Source: Melieria omissa (lineage: Eukaryota; Arthropoda; Insecta; Diptera; Ulidiidae). Taken from it: a DNA stretch of 64,000 nucleotides. The position numbers and the translations under genes were made by a program. The notes under the pieces were generated by a model. That model saw nothing but the letters and a program-made list of their open reading frames with translations. It had not been told where the DNA came from and searched no databases. Shown piece after piece: positions 10,850 through 23,015 of the stretch (positions within the stretch are counted from its first letter, which is position 1; each line of letters opens with the position of its first letter). The stretch spans positions 116,883,510-116,947,509 of the forward strand of contig OZ020268.1 of NCBI GenBank assembly GCA_963971225.1, read 5' to 3'.

Positions 10850-11838
10850 ATTATAAGTTTTAAAATTCCGCGGTAGGAAAAACTGCTGGCGCCGCAACGA
10901 AAGCTATTCAAGCAGTTTATTTGGACCGTACACCAGCGATTCGCACAGTGAAGAAATGGTTTGCCAAATTTCGAGTTGGTGATTTTAACCTCAAAGACCA
11001 ACCACGCGCTGGACGGTCTTCGGACTTTGTCGACGACGTTATTCGCACTCTTGTTGAGAACAATTCACGCATTTCAACGGAACAGATTACCCAAGAACTG
11101 AACGTCAACAAATCAACTGCATTTCGTCATTTAAAAAAGGTTGGGTACACTTCGAAGCTCGATACTTGGGTGCTGCATCAGTTGAGTGAAAAAAATAAAG
11201 TGGACCGTGTAACAACAGCCATTCCGTTGCTTCTACGTATCAAAAATGATGATTTTCTGGATCGGTTTGTGACAGGTGACGAGAAATGGATTCTGTACAA
11301 CAATGTTCAACGAAAACGAACATGGAAACAGTCACACGAGAAGGCGGAACCGGTCTCCAAAGGTGGATTGCATCCGATGAAGGTGTTGCTGTGTGTTTGG
11401 TGGGATATCCGAGGAGTGAGATATTTTGACCTCTTGCCGGTTGGCAAAACGATTAGCGCGAATAAGTATTGTCAGCAATTGGCCCAATTAAAGAAAGCAA
11501 TTGCAGAAAAACGTGCAATTTAGGCCAATCGCAAAGGAGTCCTCTTCCACCACGACAACGCCAGACCATAACCAACTCTGTCCAAACTGAAGCAGATGAA
11601 CTGGGAAATCATGTCGCATCCATATTCACCAGACATCGCGCCTTCTGATTGCCACTTATTCCGATCATTGCAGAACAATTTGAATGGAAAAATATTTAAA
11701 ACCTTGGACGACGTTAAAAACCACCGTGTCCTCTTTTTTAACGAAAAAACGCGTGATTTTTATGAATCCGGCATCTGTAAGTTAGTTAATCGTTGGGAGT
11801 GGATTGCCGAACATGATGGCGAACACATAATTGATTAA
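10850..11838 (+). pseudogene. mariner transposase, inactivated by stops
   Basis: One continuous reading frame with an early stop (about 10856) and two more (11521-11523 and just after NARP) encodes a mariner-family DD34D transposase. I see the helix-turn-helix N-terminus (KKWFAKFRVGDFNLKDQPRAGR) and the first catalytic block VTGDEKW. VLLCVWWD, then HHDNARP (second Asp) and SPDIAPSDCHLF (third Asp region) follow. All catalytic blocks are recognisable, but the 2nd-3rd Asp spacing is a few residues short and the stops rule out activity. The right terminus is probably near 11914 (GGCCACGAACTTATGCACTC). A degenerate counterpart may lie near 10790-10812, so the whole copy would span about 10.79-11.91 kb. 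It belongs with the mariner group whose proteins resemble SETMAR; I do not assign the subfamily firmly. Confidence 0.85.
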
Positions 11839-14774
11839 TAAAGATTTTGTTTTGAAAAATTTCAATTTGAGTTTTGACTTCAAATCGGCCACGAACTTAT
11901 GCACTCATCCAATACTTCGTAACTTGATTTATGAAACATTTGTACAATTTTCACCATCAGAAAAAACGTCTTGATATTCAATATTTTCCAACTTTGAAAT
12001 GAAAAACGCATAAAATTCATTAATGTTAGAAAAGATGGCGTGAGATTTTGTAAGTGCAACGATAAAATGTCGATAGGATTATGGGTTCGGAAATTACAGT
12101 CGAAAATGTGAAAAAGTCGAGGAAAATTTGAAAAAAAGTCACGCCCATTTTTTGTGAAAACTAGAGCTGTTACATAAACCGGAATATGGCTTTAAAATCA
12201 GCGTCAAACAATATTCAGAATCATGTAAAAAACTTCATGCAACCGACATGCTGCTGTCTAGTGTTATCTTTGTTAATATTTTCTATCGGCGCTTTTCTTT
12301 AACGTGTCCAGTTGTCTTCTAGTAATTGTGCCCTGCCGTCACAAATGTCTGAGCTCACTTTGGCTAACACCTGCTTACTTTTAATTGCTAACTCTTTTCT
12401 AAATTCAGCTCTGCACTTTTGATAGTTCTGGCACTTATGGTCAAACTCCATAAAGCGCGTTATGGCATTTCTCGCGTTATTCGCGTTGCAAAGTGGTATA
12501 CTCCATAATACGCGTTTCACGCGTCAGCTTCTTCATCTTACGTCAGCTGATGCTAGTTTTTAATTGGCAAACTGCTGATTGATTTCGTTGTGAATTGTGA
12601 AAAACAACGAAAAGAAATTGCTATACGACGTTATAGACTTTATAGAATTTACTAATTTCATTTTAAACACAATAAATGCATATCGGGGATTGCAAAAAAT
12701 AAAAAAAGAGATTCAGTTGAATTCAACTTGTAGCAATTTATTTCACATGGATGAGCAAAATTCGATCGACAACGAATAAGCTATCGAATTTCCAATACAG
12801 CGAAGAATAAGTTTCGTCTGTCAAAGAATTATGCAAATTTTTAGGAATTTCTTCACATTTTATGTTAAAATGTTTCTTAAATGTATTTAATAGCTTTCGT
12901 GCAAAATAAATGCATTCGACATTTGCGATAACACAAGTTTGTTATCGGCATTACCATTTAACCACATAATGTATGACATCTTTAGGAGCTCTGTCAGCTG
13001 TTTGACGTCGGTAAGCGAGAAACGCGAGAGAAAGTTGAAAATAGTTCAACTTTTGACGCGTTTCGGGCGTATCGACGTCAAGTCATGGAGTTTGCTTCAT
13101 ACAAATACACTGATTCTACTTTTTCTCGAAACGCGGGAAACGCGAAAAACGACGATACGCTTGAAACGCGTTTTATGAAGTTTGGGCTTTATGTATGGCA
13201 TGTTCCATTCAACTCTCTGCCACTCTGATCTCTCATGGCGCAATTATTATACACAAAATTTAAAGCGTTTTATTTGTGTTTTTAATAAATAAATTGTGTT
13301 CTTTATTTTCTTCAGTAAATGCTGCATAATTAAATTATGTTACAAAATTAAATCAATTACATAAATTAAATTGGAAAACAACTCTACTAGGCATAAGTAT
13401 AGCAATTAAGATTACTTTGTGTACTTGCTAAACTTGTACATATGTACGATTACGAGTATGTCTGTATATATATATATATATATATGTAGAACGTATGGAA
13501 ACATAAGTTGCAAATGTGCATGCAAATACAAAAACACAATTCGAAATTGTTGTTCGCATAGAGACTCAACTGAACTGCAAAAGACTTTCGCCCCATGAAA
13601 GTGAGACCACAGCTCCAACAACACAGCTCCAACAATTAAAAACTATGCCCATTTTGCATTTTTTGGCCGCCAGCTCTGCGAGCAATTTTACGTTGTCTGC
13701 GTTAAAGCATTTGCATGCCGACACCTCGTCGCCTCACAAAACAAATGTCGTATGTCTCAGTAGACTCAATAGAACATACCACATTCATTTTCTGAGGCGA
13801 CGACCTGTTGCTGTCGCGATTGCTATATAAAGTAAAATGTACACAATGCATAAAAACTTATTGTAAGCCTATGGGGTTTTGTCATAATTTTTAACACGTT
13901 CTGTTCTGGTTTATTGTTTCTGTGTGTGTAAACGATTGAATTGATTGCTTGGCGAGCGGTCGCTGCCACAATAAGCGTGCAACGGTGGCAGCAGCTCGCA
14001 AGTGGCATCTGTATATTTTTAGCTATTCGATTTGTTGTGTGTGTGTATGTATAGGTAAATATTTGTTTATTGCAATGCAAACGATGCCCCGATTTCGATT
14101 TTATTGATAATACGGCAAGTTTCGAATGGGCTAACGCGTTGGGGCAAGTGTGGAGATATTGTAGGCGGGACACGGTACAAAGTTGCAATTGGTAAATACA
14201 ATAACTCTGAAGATTACATTATAACTTTTACAAATTCTTTGCTTTCGATTTTTTGTTGTTGTGCTTTTGCTTAAGTTTTTCTTGTTGTTATTTATGTTGG
14301 TTTTTGTTTGTTTATACATTCTTAAAGAATCAGCAACGACTTGGCCGTCTTACACTTGTGTTGGCTTGTGTAAATAAAATGAGTTCTTTGTAAATTTGAA
14401 AAGATGCTACATTAATACATATTTATTCTGTACGCTGTTGTTGCGCAGCGCTCAATATTTAGGCTAAATATCACCAACGATTTAATCGTTAAATCTTAAC
14501 AGACTTACGCGCTAAGCTAAAACTAAACATTTTCGTTAAATACAATAAAATTGTTTTCATCGCATGCTTTTTCCACTTTACCCATGATTTTTGTTTTTCA
14601 GAAATCGCAAAAAGTATTACTTGCTGCACGGGGAAGCGCCTAAAAACCTATGTCGCTTCTTGCCTCTCTAAAACTACTAAAATGTAAGCTCGTTTAATTT
14701 CTCCTCAACATACAAATACACAAAAGGTCGTATGCCTTGCTTGGCGTTTGAAAAATGTACAACAATCGCTGCGT
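11839..14774. other. Intergenic DNA and 3' UTR of the membrane-protein gene
   Basis: It contains the right end of the mariner copy. Two divergent short frames (12299-12520 minus, 73 codons; 12597-12779 plus, 60 codons) have no family resemblance I recognise. AAACGCG and GACGTC motifs recur at 12.5-13.2 kb, and a (TA)n tract lies at 13465-13484. The part just right of about 14.0 kb probably holds the 3' UTR of the minus-strand gene ending at 14775; minus-strand AATAAA motifs occur there, but I cannot place the cleavage site. Confidence 0.4.
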
Positions 14775-15131
14775 TCAAACATAGTCCGAGGGCACTGTTG
14801 TTGTGCTCGCACTCGTCTCATTGATGGCCGCCAGCCGTGGTATGCGTCGTTGGGCGGCCTCACTGGAGCTCGCTGTTCCGCTACCGCTGCCAGTAACGGT
14901 GCTGCTGGTGCCGTTACCACCGCTGCCGCTAACGCCAACGCTTCCGCTGCCGCTACCATCCCAGTTGGGCAGCGGTTGCGACATGACGGTGAGGCCAACG
15001 ATTTCGTAGGCGCGTTCGTTGCCGCCGCCGCCGGGCATGGCTGTGACTGACAGATCCGAGTAGTAGGCGCTGCTGGGTGCGGACGACACAACCATGGGAA
15101 TGTCTTGTTCGTGCTGCTGGAAATTGTATTT
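14775..15131 (-). CDS. Single-pass membrane protein, last exon (cytoplasmic C-terminus)
   Basis: The exon starts after a CTTTTAG acceptor and reads KYNFQQHEQDIPMVV in phase 0 with the preceding exon. It encodes 118 residues ending PSDYV-stop. The middle is a Gly/Ser-rich low-complexity stretch. The flanks are more complex (AYYSDLSV, ERAYEIVGL) and are likely the constrained parts. The terminal SDYV has an acidic residue at -2 and Val at 0, which fits a class III PDZ ligand; that is inference. Together with the exons at 15205-15530, 33167-33189 and 45558-45660 it gives 268 contiguous residues. I do not recognise the orthologue. A cell-adhesion or receptor protein is the best general guess. Confidence 0.8.
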   Translation of the reverse strand, partial: KYNFQQHEQDIPMVVSSAPSSAYYSDLSVTAMPGGGGNERAYEIVGLTVMSQPLPNWDGSGSGSVGVSGSGGNGTSSTVTGSGSGTASSSEAAQRRIPRLAAINETSASTTTVPSDYV

Positions 15132-15204
15132 CTAAAAGGACAAGACAGACAACCAAAAATTACAACTTGACTAACTTCACTTAGGTTTTTGTTCGATTAC
15201 TTAC

Positions 15205-15530
15205 CTCACCACACTGGCTGTAGGCAGTGTTCTGATATGATGGATTCGCCGAGCGCACCGACTCGCGATCCAGTTCGGCATACAGCGCCTCGTTAACCGG
15301 ACTGTACGCGTCGTCCATGTGCGTGTAATGGTTCTCGGCGGGCGATGACGACGGTGGACCAATCTGATCGGGACCGGCCGACGAGCGACGACTCCACGAC
15401 CACACGCCCGAATTGCTGTTGGGACGTCTTCGTATGCTGTCGGCGGGATGTTTGATGGAGAGCGTCGAGCGACCGTTAGAGCCGCCGTTGCGATTGTTGC
15501 GACACCACCAGGGCTGCGAGCGGCCAGCAG
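15205..15530 (-). CDS. Single-pass membrane protein, penultimate exon (cytoplasmic tail)
   Basis: The 326-nt exon is bounded by a T-rich TTTTTTAG acceptor (AG at 15531-15532) and a GTAAGT donor (15199-15204). It begins with two bases completing an Ala codon and ends in phase 0 at YSQCGE. The product is basic and serine-rich at first (SQPWWCRNNRNGG, SIKHPADSIRRR). It then turns acidic and tyrosine-rich: NHYTHM (a YxxM, SH2/PI3K-type motif), DDAYSPVNEALYAELDRES and NPSYQNTAY (an NPxY, PTB-type motif). These motifs point to adaptor binding or endocytic sorting; that is inference from motif classes. The two introns to the right are about 17.6 and 12.4 kb. Confidence 0.85.
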
Positions 15531-17079
15531 CTAAAAAAATATTAATAAAAGAAGAAGAAGAATAAATACTCGTTTTTAAAATTTAATTTCTGTGTGTAAG
15601 TGGAGAATAGAATTTGTAGTGAGTTGAAATAAGTTGAAACGTTTGTACTGATTGACACATTTATAGTGAAAAACAAAAAAGACAACAAATTTCATTAAAT
15701 TATCGCATATTTTTGCTGCAACTCAATGTTCGCAATCTTGAATGCGGCAAGATTTAGAGTTCGTAATAAATCAAGTCCAACAAACGAAGCAAACAAACAA
15801 ACAAACAAACAAACAAAGGCGCAAATTAAAGAGACTGTCGCGTCGCTGTTAAATGCAACATTTATCAATAATTTTCGCGTGTGCATGCGCGAGTCTGTGC
15901 GGTGTCATGGGCGGCATTGTGTGCTGTCGGGGCGGCGCTAACGACGGCGTCGCAGCATAACAATTGGCCGCGCTTGAGCGAGGCAAGAGCGACAAGCTGC
16001 TGTGGCGTTTTATGTTTCTGTTTTTAATATTTTTTCGCCTTTTGTTAATCCAGCGCTGAAATATGACGTGTGCACATGCTGATTACTCGGATTACTTGCT
16101 GGCAACTGCGCACTGTCCCGCTGTGTGGTGCAGCAGCAACAGCCGCATCGACAGCGACAGCAACAGCGGCCGCACAACGAGGCGTATGAGTTATGTGCGC
16201 TTTTTAACATGTCATTATTTATGTATTGTAAAAGTCGCGCACTGCATACGACGAGCAGCCGGCGTGGCTGTCTTGTCGGCGACTGCAGTGTCCGGGCCCA
16301 TGTTTCATTGGCGGCTGTCGCTGGCGCTGGCGGAAAATTCAACGCTTATTTTTTGAGTTGAGAAATGCGTTGCGCAGTTTGCGCTATTTTTATTGACATT
16401 TTCGAGTGGCTGTGTGGCGCAAAGTTTGGCGACAGTAAAAATGTTTGTGTCACTGCTTCGATGGTCGGTTATGAATGGGCACGCTGACGGCTTATAATGA
16501 AAGGGGGAGGGAGACAGATGGATTTGATTTCTGCTGATAGAAAAAGTAAAAGTGTGACCGTTTTGATTTGGCTCACCATTTCATCTGAACAAACACTTTG
16601 AAGGCTTTTTGGAGTTGAATTTTATCAAATAAATGAAAAAAAAACTATTATATCGGTAAAATGGAGAAACAAAAAATTAAATCGTTAATTTTCACTTATT
16701 TATTTATTATTTTTAAATAGAAATTTTTACCGATGGCCCATGTTAGTATTTTTCTTGTTTACTTTTGTATAAAAAAAGCGCAAATCACACAAGAGCGGCC
16801 CAAAGGCCCAAGTGAAATAAAAAGGCCCACGGTTTGGTTCAAATGGACCAAAAGTGGCAACCGTGGCGGAAATATACGCATCCAAAATAACCTCATCACT
16901 AGGTATCGGATTTATATGCACACAAAATATGCCCGAAATATGCAAAATATATGCAAAACACTCCAGCCAGGTCGAACCGCTGAAGCTAAAAACATGCAAT
17001 TTGCAGTGTAGGTACGTCTTGGAGAAAGAACCTTCGTGAAATTCGGGGTCTAAAAGGGCAAAACATGGGTTAAGGTGTT
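15531..17079. other. Intron sequence, no gene seen
   Basis: Left end of the 17.6 kb intron (15531-33166). It contains an (AAAC)n microsatellite at about 15785-15817 and CAGCAA/GCGACA-rich low-complexity DNA around 16.1-16.3 kb. I found no coding exon here. Confidence 0.45.
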
Positions 17080-17640
17080 GTATGAAGAAACACATTTTAA
17101 TGAGCCTATTAATTTCAAATTTGGTGAAACACTTCAAATAAAAAATAATTCGACACGTATTTTAAAATTTTTCGAAAATTAAAACTTAACGGGGTCAACT
17201 AAGTGTTAAGGTTCGTATACGGAAAGACTAAGAAAAAACATAAACCGCTAGGCCTATTGGCTTAAAAATTAGTGAAATATTAGAAATAAAAAATTTTGAA
17301 ACATATACTTTTTACTTTTGAGAAAATCTAAATTTAACGACGTTAATTAAGCGTTAATGTTTACTTGGAGTAACAAATTTCTTTGGCCCGTTTGACTTCA
17401 AACTAGCTAAAAGTACTTCAAATGCGAAATAATCAAATACGTGTTTCTCAGTTTTTTGAAAATCGAAATCAAACAGGGGTAAACTAAGGGTTCAAAGTTT
17501 GTATGGATAAGCATGATTTAATGGGATTTTTGTCTTCAAACTTGGTTAAAGTGAACCAAATGATGAATAAAACGAAACGTGTTTTTAATTTTTTCAAAAA
17601 TCGAAATCTGACGGTGTCAACGATGTGTTAAGAGTTTGTA
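17080..17640. repeat. Degenerate tandem repeat, about 4 copies of 133-147 bp
   Basis: The motif 'TTCAAA..TGGT.AA...A....AAATAA' followed by 'CG.GT.AACTAAG.GTTAA' recurs near 17105, 17252, 17391 and 17524. Copies are heavily diverged. The array directly abuts the truncated end of the rosa-like transposase at about 17640, so it may have replaced its 3' part. Confidence 0.55.
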
Positions 17641-18452
17641 CCGGAAACTTTTCCCGTGAAAGAGCAATGGTTTCGTTGCTTGTGTGGCACGTAGCGCCGT
17701 CTTGTTGAAATTAAACGTTGTCCAGATCAATACCATCCAACTCCGACCATACAAAATCATTAATTATCTGTCGATAGCGCAATCCATTCACCGTAACTGT
17801 TGATCCAACCTCATTTTCGAAAAAGTAAGGTCCAATGACCCCGCCGGACCATAAACCGCACCAAACAGTCACACGTTGAGGATGGAGAGCTTTCTCAACA
17901 ATAACTCTTGGGTTTTCCGAGCCCCAGATGCGACAATTTTGCTTGTTGACGTAGCCACCGAGGTGGAAATGGGCCTCATCAGTCAAGGTGATTTTTCGAT
18001 GGAATTCCGGATCATTTTCATGCATTTCAAGGACCCAATCAGCAAAGACAGGACGTTGTTGATGATCGGTCAGCTTGAGTTCTTGTGTTAACTGAGCCTT
18101 AAGCCTTAAGATCCAAGTCTTTATGCAAAATACGGTGTAATGACGTTTTTGGAATGCCCAATTCCAAAGAACGACGTGGAATCGACAAACTTGGGTTTTC
18201 TTCAACATTTTGGGCTACAGCAGCAATATTCTCAGTTGTTCTTGAGCGACGTGCACGGGTTTTATTCTTCACATCACTAACTTGCCCCAACAGCTCGAAT
18301 TTTTCCACCAATTTCTGTATTGCGGTCCGACAAGGTGCTTCACGACGACCCAAAAATGCTTTAGTTTTGCGAACTGTGACTGCAAGATTTTCACAATTTT
18401 TGTAGTGAATTTTAATACTTTCAATGCATTGTTGAAGCGTGTATGGTTCCAT
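17638..18452 (-). pseudogene. rosa-type (DD41D) Tc1/mariner transposase, truncated and frameshifted
   Basis: The frame starts at ATG 18452 (MEPYTLQQCIESIKIHYKN) and shows a paired-like helix-turn-helix region through SIPRRSLELGIPKTSLHRIL. A deletion near 18100 shifts the frame. It resumes as LTQELKLTDHQQRPVFADWV, with the first catalytic Asp in LTDEAHFHLGGYVNKQN, then RVTVWCGLWSGGVIGPYFF. A Trp-to-stop change precedes FQQDGATCHT (second Asp). The third acidic block is missing: homology stops at about 17638, where the tandem repeat begins. The combination of MEPYTLQQ and HFHLGGYVNKQNCRIWG is what I know from the rosa lineage described in Ceratitis and other insects. The copy is dead. The 5' end probably extends to about 18550. 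Confidence 0.8.
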
Positions 18453-18559
18453 TTTCAGTAATGGCGTACTTTCTACTTGTCAAATGCCAAAGAATAAAAG
18501 CTTGAAAAGTGACAGCTACCGAAATACCGGGTGATTCAAAATAACACCTCTTGTTGGAA

Positions 18560-19860
18560 AACCCTATATAGGGATGGCTAGGGATAGGATGAGTTATCAC
18601 AGACACCAACCTCGGCGTTTTCTAGCTACAGCTCCTATCTACACAGCCCAGTAATAAATTTTTCACATATGGCAAAACCAACAAATGGCAGCCCCATCAC
18701 CCAGGGCTGCTAGCGATGGGCCAATCACACACCGTGGCAGTTTACTTGGCATGTGATTCTTTAAGTTTTGTTCGCCTCTGCGAATTCACTTGCAATTTGT
18801 TATATACCTATATACTTCTTCTAAATGTATACATAGGTCATTAACATTCAAATCGCTGAGTGTTTCGTCGAGACCCATTCAAATTACAATTCAAGACGAT
18901 AAGATTTTCATTAGAGTTTTAACAAATGAAAAATTTTCAACAAAAACTCCACTTTGAATTTAGAATAATAATTATGTAACTAACTATATATCAAACTTCA
19001 GACTCTATAGCTGCTTAAATTTTCAGGCCGGGAAGACATTTTCTTACAACAACTTGTAAGAACAGAGCTTATGTCTTGAGACCTTTAATGAACTGAATGC
19101 ACTTTGCAGATAATATTTCAATAACAATATTTATTGCCAACCAATTGGTTCAGCTTACATCAATAACGGCGCAGCTGGTCTTATTTTACAATATTGAAAA
19201 AAAAGAAACAGCAGCTGCTTAACGCTGCAAATGTGCGTTTAATATAGCGAAAACTGCATAAACTCCAACTATAAATTATTTATTTGCAGTTGACATGTAC
19301 ACAGCCACTGTGGCTGTGGCCACGAGCGCCGTCTGCTTGTGTTTTTTTTAACGCTTTGAGGTGGTTTTATGTGCATTTGTCTGTAGCGCCAAAAAGGCAT
19401 TCGAGTGCAGCGATGAGCGCGCACAGATAAGACAGAAACAACAACAACCGAAAAAGCGGATTTTAATGACGGCACAAAAGCCACAATGGTGCATTCGCAT
19501 GCAACGACAAAGCATTGACAGCTTGTTGTGGCAACAACTACTTTAAATTAAAATTGTGTTTTTGTTGTTTGTTTAATACAAATAAAAGTACAATGCATTT
19601 AAAGGAATTTGAGTTGGAAATTTTACTCTAAATAAGTTAATGTGGCTTTTGTAATAAATGTTAGTTAGTTGTTTATTTGTTGTAAATAATACGTGTTTAT
19701 ATAATTTTTAGGGATTTTAAAGATTTTAGATTTTCGAATTCACAAAAATTTTTCTATAATTTATTCATTAATTTAATGGCATTGTCCACTCGAATACTCC
19801 AATCCACTCGAAAATTCCTGAGCATTAACATTATTTCTTTGTTCCTCAGTTGCCTCATTG
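18560..19860. other. Intron sequence, no gene seen
   Basis: AT-rich non-coding DNA between the rosa-like relic and the dispersed repeat at 19861. There are no exons, RNA genes or clear inverted termini. Confidence 0.4.
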
Positions 19861-20315
19861 CACAGTGATTCGTTCCATAGACAAAATTCCAAAAATGTAT
19901 AGTCTTAGAATTTTACGATTTTAATGTAATTTGAAAGGTAAAACCCCAACTAAAAAAAAACCAAAAACTCTGTGCTAAAAATTAATTATGTTAGTCTGTG
20001 TGCAAAAGCGGTTCAAAGTTGAAACTTTTTTCACAAAAAAATCACATATTTTCTGTTTTTTAGTCTATTGAGTAAAAAAACCTGTAAAAATACATTGTCA
20101 CCAAGAAGTTGCTGAAACTTTCAATATAGATTAAGAAATAATGTGGTCATTTTCGCTTTTAATGTTTTTTCAAAATTTGCAAAGCTTTTACTGCACTTCA
20201 TATTTAAAATATTTTTCTAAATTAAAAATCTGAAAATTGGTAAAACTTAGAGGAAAATATCGAAATATCTAAAAAGTATGTGAAAGTATGTTCATGGATT
20301 TTTTTTTTATTTTAA
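19861..20315 (+). repeat. Dispersed repeat, copy 1 (uninterrupted)
   Basis: It begins CACAGTGATTCGTTCCATAG and ends in a poly(T) tract. It aligns along its whole length to the reverse complement of 24409-25247, by eye about 80 percent identical. At 20286-20289 it carries GTAT, exactly where the second copy is split by an LTR. No protein is encoded. The poly(T) end could be the tail of a minus-oriented retroposon. Confidence 0.75.
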
Positions 20316-22944
20316 TTTTATAAGATGGAATAATGCTCAGAATCGAATCAGAATCGTATTAGTCCTTAAACTTGATTTTTATGTTCTTACGTAGGCAGCA
20401 GGTACTATTCAATCGATTAATTGGGCTCAGCTTCGTTATCGGTTTATATCGAACCTTAAATTTGTAATTGGTTCGGTAACGGCAAAATATTTCCGATTAT
20501 TTGGGCGATAACTTTGGAAAAAAAGAAGAAAAATAACAGTTTCTTCCACCATGCGATCATTCTTTGTACTCGATCTATCGAAATTCGGTAACATTTTGTG
20601 TATTTTTTAGTATTTAATTTGAGAATTTAAATGAAACTGACCGACTGATATGTGACTCATTGATATTTCAGTTAATTTTGTTGTTGTATTTACTTTGAAA
20701 ATGCAAATAATATCATAGAAATGTGATTGATTTTTTTTCTATGACTGGCCGCTCGATTCAAAATGATATTTAATTCAAAATCATATCATATTTTAAGCTT
20801 GAAGATTTTACTCTATCTTGTTCTGCGCACACTAAATGTTTTCAGTAAACATTTTAGATTAGAAAGCGCTTCAGAAGATTATTATTGCAGGAAAGTTGCC
20901 TTAACTGTTCCTACTTGCAACTACCAGATTCGCAATTCAATCCTATTACTTCCTTCTCCTTCCTTGGGTCTCAACGTCTTTCTATCTAAATGTTAAAATT
21001 GTTCAAGTTGAATTCAAGTGTATTCTCTATGCAAATGTAAATAGTTCAATTCGTTTAGTTCACTTCAATTGCGGGCCAAATGTTAGTCTAACGGTAACGG
21101 TTTGCTGTAGAAAAGCAACTTTCGTATTGTTGTTTGCATTTGTCCGTCCACCGTTTCACTGAACATCGAGTCGCATTTCTTTGACCACACGCAAATTCAG
21201 GTCATTTGCGTGTAATTACACAACACCAATGCGCATGTACGGCTGTCAGTTGCTACACGCTGCTGCTCCTCCCGCCTCCCCCACTCCCCACTTGAGGCAC
21301 CAAACCAACAGAAATCAGCGCTCGACGCACACCCCAGTGACCGGGCGCTGAACTCGCCCGAAAGTGCGCCGCCAAGTGACAACGACATTGCCTTGTTTTT
21401 CGTGCGTGTGTTGCACGCTTAAAGCCGCCCGCGCACTCTGCCTTCCCCATCGCCGGCAACACCAGCAACCAAACTGCCAACCAAATCGATTTGTCTGTCG
21501 ACTGAGCCGCTTAGCCAAGTTTAAAATTCTCAATCGTTTAATTGCCATTGTTGCTTATGCTGCTGTTGTTGTTGTAATTGTCTTAGCAGCTCTTTTTGTC
21601 GCCCATGTCTGCGTTGGCTGCATTCGTTGTTTGGCCGTTTGTTGTTGTTGTTTGTATGTGTATGAAACTGTGAAGTTTGAGCTTCTGTACGTTTGTTTGC
21701 TGTTTGTTTCGCGTTCGTTGTCGTTTCGCGAAACGTTTTAACTGTTTCGGTTTTTTGTGCGTTGCCTGGAATTTGTTTCGCGTGTTCACTGCCGCCGAAA
21801 TTGTTTATGATGTACTTTTTTTCGCTTCACCAACTTCCAGCAGCTTTTTCGAGTGTTTCGCGCCAGTTTGAATTTTCTCACAAGCCGGCGACAAGCTGCA
21901 ACAACAATCGGCCACTAAAGCTGAGCGGGCGCCACTTGCTTGTTGCTTTTTGCTTTCTTTTACTTTTTACTCTTGTTGTTCTCCTTAAGCTCGCATGCGA
22001 TTTTTTCCTGAGGTTATGCCGTTGATGGTTTTCATTGTTATTGTTGCTGTTGGCTGCAACCAATGCGATTCTGTGTGTAAATGCAGTTGACAACTTAACG
22101 ATTTGTAGCGTTAGTAGCGGTTGTTGTCGCTGTTGTTTCGGTCGCTGCCGTTTTTCTTACTTTCATTTGTATTTGTAGTTTGTGGGCAGCACAGAATTTC
22201 GGCAATCCGCCATCGGCGGTGGACAGCCAACCGGCCTAATTGGGCGCGTTCGCTTGACTTGGCTGCGGAGAAGAGGTCGACAATGATTTGTTGGATTTCT
22301 TACTGTTGACAGCCATTCGAGAGTGGAGTGTGGCGCCGAAAAAGGTATGAAAATTGTTAATCTTGTTGAATCGGAGTATTTGGATTATTCCAAAAATGCG
22401 CAAAATTAGTGCGGGGAAACTCAATCAGGGGGCGAGAACTTTTTTTAAAGGTGGAATGTCGCTTTGTGGAATGTGTCTTTGTGGAATGTCTCTTTGGGGA
22501 AGTGCGACTATTGCATTAGTTTTGGGTTAAGGCTTAAGTCATTAACCGAATCATAAGAAATAGAATTTGAAAAATTTGTTAAGGGTTACAAAACTTAAAA
22601 AAAAACAAAGCGAAATAAAAAAAGTCTTTAAAATGAAGAGGAACACATTGATTTTTAGTTTGCGTTTGAAGGTAAATAACATCAGAAATCTATATAAAAA
22701 AATTAATACAAAATTAGAATAGTTTCTTTCAACTTTTGTTTTTTTTTGTATTGAATCTATGGAAATTGGAATAAATTTTGTACTTTAGTTATTTTATATT
22801 TAGTTTCATTATTTTGAGACTATGTAATCTCAACATAAAAAAGTTATTGAATTCTTCCGTGATTGACTGATATGTTAAAAAGAAATGAAAATTGAAAATC
22901 AAATTTAAAATAATATTTAAAACGTTGTTGTGCAATGGCAGACA
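20316..22944. other. Intron sequence, no gene confirmed
   Basis: The 21.1-22.3 kb part is less AT-rich, with many GTT/TTG runs and several overlapping open frames on both strands. None shows family resemblance or splice support. It could hold enhancers or an unannotated 5' exon, but I cannot support either. Confidence 0.35.
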
Positions 22945-23015
22945 TGTATGTTAGATTAGGTAGGATTACACTGGCCAACCACAAGCCTCACATAGACCAG
23001 TTAGGTCCTTACTGT
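22945..23015 (-). repeat. Probable LINE 3'-tail fragment
   Basis: On the minus strand this reads roughly GACCTAACTGGTCTATGTGA, then TTGGCCAGTGTAATCCTACC and TAATCTAAC. It resembles the CCTAACC-type 3' tails of fly non-LTR elements. It is short and degenerate. Confidence 0.3.

Noticed and set aside
12299..12779. Divergent pair of short frames (73 and 60 codons) 76 bp apart
   Set aside because: The arrangement looks like a bidirectional promoter, but neither frame shows a family signature; the first opens with GTG, not ATG. Kept only as a note in the intergenic entry.
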